This document shows positions 1 to 5,261 of a stretch of DNA of 5,261 bases, one piece after another (position 1 is the first letter of the stretch; each line of letters opens with the position of its first letter). The translations under genes and the position numbers were made by a program. Where the stretch lies: positions 1 through 5,261 of the forward strand of contig JACIXM010000265.1 in the NCBI GenBank assembly GCA_014360395.1, read 5' to 3'. The notes beneath the pieces were generated by a model that made no database searches, was not told the origin of the DNA, and worked only from the letters and a program-made list of their open reading frames with translations. The stretch comes from Actinotalea sp. (GTDB taxonomy: Bacteria; Actinomycetota; Actinomycetes; Actinomycetales; Cellulomonadaceae).

Positions 1-1125
1 TGGTTCCGCGAGGAGGAGCCGGAGCTCTGCGCCGCGGTGCGGCGCTGGCTGGGCATCAAGGAGTACGTGCTGCTGCGGCTGTGCGGGTCCCTCGTGGTCG
101 ACCACTCGATCGCCTCGGCGACCGGTCTGCTCGACCTGGAGCAGCTGGCGTGGGACGCGGAGGCGTTGGCTCTCGCCGGGGTCGTCCCCGACCAGCTGCC
201 CGAGCTCGTGCCGACGACGACGGTCCTGCCGGGGCTGCTGCCCGCCGAGGCGGCAGCGCTCGGCCTGCCGCCGCAGACGCCGGTGGTCGTCGGCGCCGCG
301 GACGGCCCCCTCGCGAACCTCGGCGTCGGTGCCGTGCTGCCGGGGGTGGCCGCCTGCTCGGTGGGGACGAGCGGAGCGCTGCGCGTCGTCGTCGACCGCC
401 CGGTGGTGGACCCACGCGGACGGGTGTTCTGCTCCGCGCTGACGCCGGGACGCTGGGTGGTCGGCGGGGCGATCAACAACGGGGGCGTCGTCCTGCAGTG
501 GGCCGGCGACGCGCTGGCACCGGACCTCGGGCAGGACGCCGAGCAGGAGATGCTCGAGCTCGCCGCGCAGGTGCCGGCGGGCTCCGGCGGCCTCCTGATG
601 CTCCCGTACCTGCTCAGCGAGCGGGCCCCGCACTGGAGCGCCGTGCCGCGCGGGGCGTACGTCGGGCTCACCCGGGCGCACGGCCGCGCGCACCTGGTGC
701 GGGCCGCGATCGAGGGGGTCTCCCTCCAGCTCGCCGTCGTCCTGGACTCCCTGCGCGAGGCCGGCCTGGAGGTGACGCAGGTCCGGGCGACCGGGGGCGC
801 GACGCGGAGCCCGCTGTGGCGGCAGGTGCTCGCCGACGCGTTCGGCATGCGGGTGGACCTCATGGCGAGCGAGGAGGGCTCCGCGTTCGGTGCCGCGGTG
901 CTCGGCATGACGGCCCTCGGGCTGGTGGACTCGATCGACGTCGCGTCGGACCTGCTCGAGGTCAGCTCGTCGGTCGAGCCGGACCCGGCCGGCACCGAGG
1001 TCTACGCCGCCCTGCGCCCGGTGTTCGCCGACCTGTACGACGCGCTCGAGCCGACCTACGAGCGGCTCAGGGCCCTCGCGCTGCCGCTCGAGCGGGGCCC
1101 GGCCGACGTCGGCGCGGAGGGCTGA
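1..1125 (+). CDS. gntK: Gluconokinase, FGGY carbohydrate kinase family (5'-truncated by window edge)
   Basis: This cytoplasmic enzyme phosphorylates D-gluconate with ATP to give 6-phosphogluconate, which enters the pentose phosphate or Entner-Doudoroff route. The frame is open from base 1, so the gene begins outside the window. 374 residues are visible; FGGY gluconokinases usually have about 500, so roughly a quarter is missing. The stretch GIKEYVLLRL followed by VDHSIASATGLLDL (visible residues about 18-45) is typical of gluconokinases rather than xylulo- or glycerol kinases. D101 in the GAADGPLANLG motif is the expected catalytic base. GTSG at 122-125 matches a phosphate-binding loop. ATGGATRSPLW (about 263-273) and GSAFGAA (293-299) belong to the C-terminal FGGY actin-like domain. 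The ATG at base 37 lies inside the conserved domain and is not the start. The family assignment is secure; gluconate as substrate is inferred from motif resemblance. Confidence 0.88.
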   Translation, partial: WFREEEPELCAAVRRWLGIKEYVLLRLCGSLVVDHSIASATGLLDLEQLAWDAEALALAGVVPDQLPELVPTTTVLPGLLPAEAAALGLPPQTPVVVGAADGPLANLGVGAVLPGVAACSVGTSGALRVVVDRPVVDPRGRVFCSALTPGRWVVGGAINNGGVVLQWAGDALAPDLGQDAEQEMLELAAQVPAGSGGLLMLPYLLSERAPHWSAVPRGAYVGLTRAHGRAHLVRAAIEGVSLQLAVVLDSLREAGLEVTQVRATGGATRSPLWRQVLADAFGMRVDLMASEEGSAFGAAVLGMTALGLVDSIDVASDLLEVSSSVEPDPAGTEVYAALRPVFADLYDALEPTYERLRALALPLERGPADVGAEG

Positions 1126-1138
1126 CCGCCCGGCGGCA

Positions 1139-1154
1139 ATACCGGGTGGGGTAT
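1139..1154. promoter_or_regulatory. CsoR/CstR-type palindromic operator in front of DUF4395 gene
   Basis: The 16 bases read ATACC-GGGTGG-GGTAT, a perfect 5-base inverted repeat around a G-rich centre. This is the architecture known for CsoR/RcnR-family repressor operators (TACC, G/C-rich core, GGTA), whose members sense Cu(I), formaldehyde or persulfides. The site overlaps the first three bases of the proposed -10 element, so a bound repressor would block RNA polymerase. The regulator gene is not in the window, and sequence alone does not show whether copper or sulfane sulfur is the signal. Confidence 0.62.
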
Positions 1155-1157
1155 CCT
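1152..1157 (+). promoter_or_regulatory. -10 element of a probable leaderless promoter
   Basis: TATCCT fits the actinobacterial TAnnnT -10 pattern. The spacer of six bases (1158-1163) leads directly to GTG at 1164, so transcription would begin at or next to the start codon. There is no good Shine-Dalgarno sequence; the nearest G-rich run (1148-1151) is too far upstream and is part of the operator. I see no convincing -35 hexamer at the usual distance. This agrees with a leaderless mRNA but does not prove one. Confidence 0.48.
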
Positions 1158-1166
1158 CGCCGGGTG

Positions 1167-1826
1167 ATGGAGCACGACGGGAGCAGCCGCAGCAGGGGAC
1201 GGACGGGACGCAGCGACCTGCTGCGGACGGCCGGGGGCACGGCGGCGACCGAGGCGCGGGAACGCCCCGTCGCGGGCGAGCGGGTCGACGGCCTGGACGT
1301 GCCGGTGCTCAACGAGCGCGCCGTGCGGGCCGGCGCCGGGCTGCTGTTCCTCGGCGGGTTCGCCGCGTGGATGACGGCGCTGTCCAGCGGGGACGTCCGC
1401 CCGGTGCGCACGTTCGCCGTGGTGTTCCTCCTCGACATGTACCTGCGCCTCTTCGCGGGGACACGGTTCGCCCCCGGCCTCGTCGTCGGCGGCTGGATCG
1501 TGCGCCGGCAGCGGCCGGAGTGGGTCGCGGCGCAGCCGAAGACGTTCGCGTGGGGGATGGGCGTGGCGTTCGCCCTCGCGTCGTGCGCGTCGCTCGGGCT
1601 CCTCGGGCTTCCGGAGATGGCGGCCCTGGCCTTCTGCGGGGTGTGCCTGGTGCTGCTCTTCCTCGAGACGGCGTTCGGGATCTGCGTCGGGTGCGCGGTC
1701 GCCCGGCGCTTCGCCAAGGAGAAGCCGACGCTCTGCGCCGGCGACGTGTGCAGCTACGTGCCACCGCGCGCCGGGGAGCGGCACAGCGTGCGCACCGCCG
1801 CGGGGGTCGTCCGCGCGGACGACTGA
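1167..1826 (+). CDS. DUF4395 domain-containing membrane protein
   Basis: This is an integral membrane protein of unknown function, recognised as DUF4395 from the DVPVLNERAVRAGAG entry motif (about residues 44-58) and the GICVGC motif (171-176). It has 219 residues from the ATG. The first 40 are hydrophilic and variable. Four hydrophobic segments follow at about 56-74, 80-97, 126-147 and 152-178. Seven cysteines include C157-GV-C160 and C173-VG-C176 at the end of the last helices, and C190-AGDV-C195 just after them, which could support redox or metal chemistry. The preceding GTG at 1164 is an equally good start, and better if the mRNA is leaderless (220 residues). The open frame extends back to base 81 but overlaps the kinase gene and is not coding there. 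A CsoR-type operator sits directly upstream, suggesting control by copper or persulfide. My recollection that DUF4395 genes often neighbour thioredoxin or rhodanese genes could not be checked here. Confidence 0.8.
   Translation: MEHDGSSRSRGRTGRSDLLRTAGGTAATEARERPVAGERVDGLDVPVLNERAVRAGAGLLFLGGFAAWMTALSSGDVRPVRTFAVVFLLDMYLRLFAGTRFAPGLVVGGWIVRRQRPEWVAAQPKTFAWGMGVAFALASCASLGLLGLPEMAALAFCGVCLVLLFLETAFGICVGCAVARRFAKEKPTLCAGDVCSYVPPRAGERHSVRTAAGVVRADD
1806..1823. terminator. Perfect 18-base palindrome at convergent gene junction, possible bidirectional terminator
   Basis: Bases 1806-1823 read GTCGTCCGC followed by its exact reverse complement GCGGACGAC, giving a hairpin of seven pairs with a four-base loop on either strand. 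It forms the last six codons of the DUF4395 gene and ends one base before its TGA. On the other strand it begins 10 bases past the stop of the CREST-hydrolase gene, a normal terminator distance. No T-run follows on either side, which is common in high-GC actinobacteria but weakens the call. Confidence 0.42.
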
Positions 1827-1833
1827 GCCGCCG

Positions 1834-2547
1834 TCAGCTCCCCGGCGCGTCGTCGGAGCCGGCCGCTCCCCGTCGAGCCGGCCGCCGGGCCACGAGCGGG
1901 GCGAGGACCACGAGCGCGGCGGCCGACAGGACGTGCCAGACGGCGTGGCCCTGCCAGAGGCTGTCGGGATCGCACAGCGGCCCGCCCGCCCGCGACAGGG
2001 CGCCGATCAGACCGCCGACCGCCAGCAGACCCAGGGCCACGGCGATCCGCGGTCGTTCCTGCGGCCGACGGCGCGCCCGCAGCAGCGTGACGACGACGGC
2101 GACCCCGGCCATCACCGCCTGCAGGACGTCCGCCGGGCGCGGCACGAGCACGATGAGCGGGGCCAGGGCCGCCGTCGGCGCCACCCACCACCACCCCACG
2201 CGGCGGGTGCCGCGCACCGCCGCGACGCCGTCGGCGGCGAGGAGGGCGAGGGTCGCCGCGAGGGGCAGGTCGTGCAGCAGGTCGGCCGCGGCGGGGTCCG
2301 GACCGTGCTGGACGAAGGAGCCGACCCCGATCCCCGCCACCAGCAGCGCGTAGCCGACGAGGCCCTCCGCGGGTGCGCCGGCCCGCCGGTCGCGGCGTGC
2401 GAGGACGACGACGGCGATCGCGGCCAGGACGTACGCCGCGCTGGTCACGGCCGAGACCGGCTCGCGCAGGAAGCCCTCGGCGATCGCCTCGCAGCCCGGC
2501 CCGGTGAGCGGTGCCGGGTCCGGGTCGGTCAGCCTGGGGAGCGTCAC
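1834..2547 (-). CDS. CREST-superfamily (alkaline ceramidase-like) membrane hydrolase
   Basis: This 237-residue protein has about seven hydrophobic segments and the ordered signature of the CREST superfamily (alkaline ceramidases, PAQR receptors, Per1), which are metal-dependent lipid or amide hydrolases in the membrane. Near the N-terminus is C19-E20 with E29-P30, like the Glu-rich motif of ceramidases. Next comes G-x-G-S77-xxx-H81, then D93 in HDLP, and finally H201-AVW-H205 in the last helix. In human ACER3 the equivalent Ser77, His81, Asp92 and HxxxH build the zinc site; here all are kept with similar spacing. The start is GTG at 2547, because its GTGA overlaps the TGA of the upstream DUF5317 gene by four bases, suggesting translational coupling. 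A longer open frame to 2724 would overlap that gene heavily and adds only an Arg/Gly-rich tail. The substrate is unknown: most actinobacteria are not known to make ceramides, so another amide or ester lipid is possible. Confidence 0.72.
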   Translation of the reverse strand: MTLPRLTDPDPAPLTGPGCEAIAEGFLREPVSAVTSAAYVLAAIAVVVLARRDRRAGAPAEGLVGYALLVAGIGVGSFVQHGPDPAAADLLHDLPLAATLALLAADGVAAVRGTRRVGWWWVAPTAALAPLIVLVPRPADVLQAVMAGVAVVVTLLRARRRPQERPRIAVALGLLAVGGLIGALSRAGGPLCDPDSLWQGHAVWHVLSAAALVVLAPLVARRPARRGAAGSDDAPGS

Positions 2548-3134
2548 GGCGCCGGGTCGCGGTCCACCGTGGGTGCGGGCTCGGGGTCGGCGCTGTCCCC
2601 GGCGCGGCGCTCCGGCATCCGGCCCAGGCGCGCGGTGGTGGCCCACGCCGCCACGACGACACCCAGGAGGATGAGCACGTCGCCGACGCTGAACGTGTTG
2701 GCCAGCGGCAGCGGCGCGGGCCACGCGAAGACGTCACCGAGCCAGGGCAGGACCGGGTCCTCCAGCACCGCGGAGTTCGCGAACTCGCCCGTCTCGACGC
2801 GCCCCGTCGCCGCCACCGCGTCGGGGTCCGCCGGCAGCGTGCCGCCGTTCAGGGCGATGGTGATGCCGTTCGAGGCCGCGCCGACGCCGACGATCAGCGC
2901 GCCCGGGACGCGGCGGTTGAGCCAGAGGAACGCCAGGGCCGCGGCGTAGGTGAGGGTGTGCCCGACGCGGGCGACACCGTCGGGCAGCGGTGCCTCGAGG
3001 AGGACGGCCTGCAGGGCGAGCGTCGCCCAGACCAGCCACGGCAGGCGCCAGCGGTGCAGCAGGAGGCCGGCCGGCCAGCGGCCGACGACGAGCGGGGACA
3101 GCAGGGCCAGCACGCACGCGGCGAGGAGGAGCAT
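2544..3134 (-). CDS. DUF5317 family membrane protein
   Basis: This 196-residue integral membrane protein has no established function. Hydrophobic segments lie at about 1-18, 32-48, 58-73, 78-95 and 149-166. Recognisable DUF5317 features are N96-G97-G98-T-L-P101, L132-G133-D134-V-F in the loop after it, and F148-S-V-G-D152 at the start of the last helix. The C-terminal 25 residues are acidic and Pro-rich and probably cytoplasmic or disordered. The ATG at 3134 is supported by a GGAAGG ribosome-binding site five bases upstream. The stop overlaps the GTG of the CREST-hydrolase gene (GTGA), and the GGDEF-EAL gene ends 49 bases upstream on the same strand, so the three are probably co-transcribed. 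The family name is from motif memory and is likely but unverified by search. Confidence 0.7.
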   Translation of the reverse strand: MLLLAACVLALLSPLVVGRWPAGLLLHRWRLPWLVWATLALQAVLLEAPLPDGVARVGHTLTYAAALAFLWLNRRVPGALIVGVGAASNGITIALNGGTLPADPDAVAATGRVETGEFANSAVLEDPVLPWLGDVFAWPAPLPLANTFSVGDVLILLGVVVAAWATTARLGRMPERRAGDSADPEPAPTVDRDPAP

Positions 3135-3139
3135 CGGTG

Positions 3140-3145
3140 CCTTCC
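3140..3145 (-). promoter_or_regulatory. Ribosome-binding site of the DUF5317 gene
   Basis: GGAAGG on the - strand lies five bases before the ATG at 3134. It fixes that start and shows that the gene can be translated independently of the GGDEF-EAL gene upstream. Confidence 0.65.
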
Positions 3146-3157
3146 GACTCGGGCCGT

Positions 3158-3179
3158 GCCGACGGCGGGCGTCGTCGGC
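3158..3179 (-). other. Intercistronic hairpin between GGDEF-EAL and DUF5317 genes
   Basis: The arms GCCGACG (3158-3164) and CGTCGGC (3173-3179) are exact complements with an eight-base loop. The hairpin starts four bases after the GGDEF-EAL stop codon and 12 bases before the GGAAGG ribosome-binding site of the next gene. No T-run follows. It could stabilise or partly terminate the message between the two genes, but a 7-pair stem in such GC-rich DNA can occur by chance. Confidence 0.3.
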
Positions 3180-3183
3180 GTCC

Positions 3184-5261
3184 TCAGTCTGTCGCGCCGC
3201 GCGCCGAGGGGACCGCCGGCACGGCGCGCTCGGCCTCGAGCCGCGCGGACACGTCCTCGGCGGTCGTGGGCCGGCCGAGGTGGTAGCCCTGGCCGACGTG
3301 GCAGCCGAGGTCCCGCAGCGTGTGCACGGTCGTCTCGTCCTCGATGCCCTCGGCGACGACGCGCAGGCCGAGGTCCCGGGCCAGGGCGATGGTGGAGCGG
3401 ACGATGACGAAGTCGTGGTGGTCGTTCCCCATGTCGCTGACGAACGACCGGTCGATCTTCAGCTCGTCGATCTCCAGGCGCTTGAGGTAGTTCAGCGACG
3501 CGTGGCCCGTGCCGTAGTCGTCGACGGCGATCGCGACGCCGGTGGCGCGCAGCGCGGCGATGACCGCGTCGACGCGGGCCGGGTCCGACAGGATGCCGGT
3601 CTCGGTGACCTCGAGGATGAGCGCGGCGGCCGGCACCTCGTGGCGGGTGAGGGACTCGCGGACGGACCGGGGCAGCGCCAGGTCCGACAGCTGCCGCGCG
3701 GAGAGGTTGACCGCGAGCAGGACGTCGTGGCCGGCGGCGCGCCACGCGGCCAGCGAGGACAGCGCCGCGTCGAGGACGTGCGTGGTCACCTCGCCGATGA
3801 GGCCGGAGTTCTCCGCCAGCGGGATGAAGTCGTCGGGGGGCACGAAGCCGCGGGTGGGGTGGTCCCAGCGCACGAGCGCCTCGACGCCGACGGTCCGGCG
3901 CGTGGTCAGGTCGACCTGCGGCTGGTAGGCGACGGCGAGCTGGTCCGTGTCGAGCGCGGTGCGCAGGTCGGCGAGGAGCTGGAGCCGCTCGACCGTGTTG
4001 ACGTCGAACTCCGCGGAGTAGGCGCTGATCCGGTCCCGCTCGAGCTTCGCGTGGTAGAGCGCGATGTCGGCGTTCTTCATGAGCGTCTCGGCGTCCGTGC
4101 CGTGGTCCGGCGCCACCGCGACCCCGGCACTCGCCCGCACGAGGAGCTCGAGCTCCCCGATGCGCATCGGCTGCTCGAGCGAGGCCAGGAGCGACGCCGC
4201 CACCAGCAGCGTCTCGTCCAGGTCGCCCTCGACGACGACGGCGAACTCGTCCCCGCCCAGGCGGCACGGCTCGAGGTCGCCGTCCGCGACCACTCCCCGC
4301 AGGCGGTCTGCGACCTGCATCAGCACCTGGTCTCCCACCGGGTGGCCGAGGGTGTCGTTGATGTCCTTGAAGTGGTCGAGGTCGAGGAGGACCAGGCCCA
4401 CACCGTCGGGTGGGCCACCGATTCGCTCGGCGGCGCTCATGGCGCGGCCGAGCTGCTGGTGCAAGCGATCGCGGTTGCCGAGATGCGTCAGAGAGTCGTG
4501 CCACGCCTGGTGCGCGTGGCGGATGGCGGCGTCCGTGGTCAGGTACACCGCCGCGACAGGGGCGGCAAGGAGAGCGAGGACCACGACGCCGTCGTCCGCG
4601 ACGTCGGCCGCGACGCCACCGATGCACAAGAGGACGGTGTGCGTTGCGGCGTGGAAGCGAGCGTCGTGCGCCACGACCGACCGCAGCGGCTGGCCGCTCG
4701 CGAGCGAGATCACGAATGCGACGAGGAAGCGGTTGACGAGCACCATCGCGATGCCCCCCGCGAGCAGCGGGAGCATTCCCGATGGTCCGATGGCGAGGGG
4801 CGGTCCGAAGAACGGCTCGCCGGAGATGAGGCAGAAGACGAGCCTGGCGGCGAGCACGCTCAGGACATACTGCCCGGTGTTGAAAGCCGACTTGCGCCAG
4901 TCGCGTCGCCACGCCACGTCGTCCGCCAGGCTCGCGAGCGCCTGAACGATGACAGCGACCCCCACGCCGGCGATCGGCACCAGCGCGAGGACGAAGGGCG
5001 CTGACGTGGAGAGGCTTTCGGCCGGTTGGTCGTTGCGCGTGAGCACGAGGGGGCGGAGTTCCCCGACGATCGCCGCGAGCACCAGGAAGCCCGTAGCGGC
5101 GAGGAACGGCGACGCGGCGACCTGTGACCACTGCGTTCCGGTGACGACGAAGGCGATGCCGACGAGTCCAAGAGCGGAGATGGCGGCGACGTAGGCAAAG
5201 AGAAGCCGCGGCGGCGCCTCTGCAGAATCGGCGCCGCCGCGGCTGGAGTCGTTGTTCAGAA
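3184..5261 (-). CDS. Membrane-anchored GGDEF-EAL protein (putative diguanylate cyclase/phosphodiesterase), 5'-truncated
   Basis: This protein makes and/or degrades cyclic di-GMP at the inner face of the membrane. 691 residues are visible, numbered from base 5259; the frame has no ATG/GTG start before GTG 5082, which lies inside a membrane helix without a ribosome-binding site, so the true start is outside the window. About seven hydrophobic segments span residues 19-241, preceded by a short hydrophilic tail. The GGDEF domain follows (about 255-415), with DSLTHLGNRD, D293-L-D in the metal site and an intact GGDEF at 335-339. The inhibitory RxxD site is absent (DGDL at 326-329). The EAL domain (about 425-680) keeps every catalytic residue: E460 of EAL, N518, E550, D580, D581, K601, E637 and Q657, with the same spacings as in RocR. 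Both domains therefore look competent; phosphodiesterase activity is the safer prediction. It heads a - strand operon with DUF5317 and a CREST hydrolase. Confidence 0.92.
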   Translation of the reverse strand, partial: LNNDSSRGGADSAEAPPRLLFAYVAAISALGLVGIAFVVTGTQWSQVAASPFLAATGFLVLAAIVGELRPLVLTRNDQPAESLSTSAPFVLALVPIAGVGVAVIVQALASLADDVAWRRDWRKSAFNTGQYVLSVLAARLVFCLISGEPFFGPPLAIGPSGMLPLLAGGIAMVLVNRFLVAFVISLASGQPLRSVVAHDARFHAATHTVLLCIGGVAADVADDGVVVLALLAAPVAAVYLTTDAAIRHAHQAWHDSLTHLGNRDRLHQQLGRAMSAAERIGGPPDGVGLVLLDLDHFKDINDTLGHPVGDQVLMQVADRLRGVVADGDLEPCRLGGDEFAVVVEGDLDETLLVAASLLASLEQPMRIGELELLVRASAGVAVAPDHGTDAETLMKNADIALYHAKLERDRISAYSAEFDVNTVERLQLLADLRTALDTDQLAVAYQPQVDLTTRRTVGVEALVRWDHPTRGFVPPDDFIPLAENSGLIGEVTTHVLDAALSSLAAWRAAGHDVLLAVNLSARQLSDLALPRSVRESLTRHEVPAAALILEVTETGILSDPARVDAVIAALRATGVAIAVDDYGTGHASLNYLKRLEIDELKIDRSFVSDMGNDHHDFVIVRSTIALARDLGLRVVAEGIEDETTVHTLRDLGCHVGQGYHLGRPTTAEDVSARLEAERAVPAVPSARGATD
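5204..5244 (-). repeat. Perfect 15-base inverted repeat in the 5' part of the GGDEF-EAL gene
   Basis: The arms AGCCGCGGCGGCGCC (5204-5218) and its exact reverse complement (5230-5244) flank an 11-base loop. In the - strand transcript this would be a very stable, all but A/U-free stem, followed at once by TCTCTTTG (5203-5196). It resembles an intrinsic terminator or attenuator, yet it lies in an open frame that encodes the hydrophilic tail just before the first membrane helix. The repeat is certain; its role is inference. Confidence 0.85.

Noticed and set aside
1126..1136. CCGCC-C-GGCGG inverted repeat after the gluconokinase stop
   Set aside because: The one-base loop leaves too few pairs for a stable terminator, and no T-run follows.
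81..1166. Long in-frame extension of the DUF4395 gene back to base 81
   Set aside because: It overlaps the whole kinase gene, has an Arg/Gly-rich composition without domains, and the family motif begins only after 1167.
1856..1885. Direct repeat GAGCCGGCCGC at 1856-1866 and 1875-1885
   Set aside because: Only 11 bases, in the Arg/Ala-rich tail codons of the CREST gene; expected by chance at this GC content.
2548..2724. Upstream ATG at 2724 for the CREST-hydrolase gene
   Set aside because: The extra 59 residues are low-complexity and would overlap the DUF5317 gene by 180 bases. The GTGA overlap at 2544-2547 is a far better start.
3065..3076. GGCC repeated three times (12-base palindrome)
   Set aside because: It sits within ordinary coding sequence (Arg-Trp-Pro-Ala-Gly) of the DUF5317 gene and has no supporting context.
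2950..5004. 684-codon open frame on the + strand, antisense to the GGDEF-EAL gene
   Set aside because: It is a by-product of G/C-ending codons on the - strand. Its translation is rich in Arg, Val and Asp without any domain, while the - strand frame carries full GGDEF and EAL motifs.
3184..5082. GTG at 5082 as the start of the GGDEF-EAL gene
   Set aside because: It lies inside a hydrophobic helix and has no ribosome-binding site. The open frame upstream encodes another convincing membrane helix up to the window edge.
2894..5131. 745-codon open frame on the - strand crossing two genes
   Set aside because: It is a shifted frame over the GGDEF-EAL and DUF5317 genes, extremely rich in Arg, Pro and Gly and without membrane or domain signals.

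Overview
The window is very GC-rich, and almost every codon ends in G or C. Together with the gene families present and a leaderless-type promoter, this points to a high-GC actinobacterium. A relative of Cellulomonas or another Micrococcales is a guess from composition and gene content, not something I could test. There are five coding regions and no RNA genes, insertion sequences or CRISPR arrays. No gene-free stretch is longer than about 50 bases.

The left part (1-1826) reads on the + strand. First comes the 3' three quarters of an FGGY-family gluconokinase gene (cut by the window edge), which feeds gluconate into 6-phosphogluconate metabolism. After a 41-base gap is a DUF4395 membrane protein with three closely spaced cysteine pairs. 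It appears to have its own promoter: a 16-base palindromic site of CsoR/CstR type (ATACC, six bases, GGTAT) overlaps a TATCCT -10 element, which sits six bases before a GTG start. That arrangement suggests a leaderless mRNA controlled by a copper- or persulfide-sensing repressor.

The right part (1834-5261) reads on the - strand and looks like a three-gene operon transcribed from right to left. Its first gene is a multi-pass membrane GGDEF-EAL protein for cyclic di-GMP turnover, whose N-terminus lies beyond the window. It is followed after 49 bases by a DUF5317 membrane protein. The third gene overlaps the DUF5317 gene by four bases (GTGA) and encodes a seven-helix membrane protein with the Ser/His/Asp/HxxxH signature of the alkaline ceramidase-like CREST hydrolases. 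The two transcription units converge with only seven bases between stop codons, and a perfect 18-base palindrome at the junction may end transcription.

The points most worth a second look are: the coupling of c-di-GMP turnover to a DUF5317/CREST-hydrolase pair; the sulfur- or copper-type operator on DUF4395; an abrupt change in third-codon composition in the middle of the GGDEF domain, suggesting a recombinant gene; and a perfect 15-base inverted repeat in the 5' coding part of the GGDEF-EAL gene.
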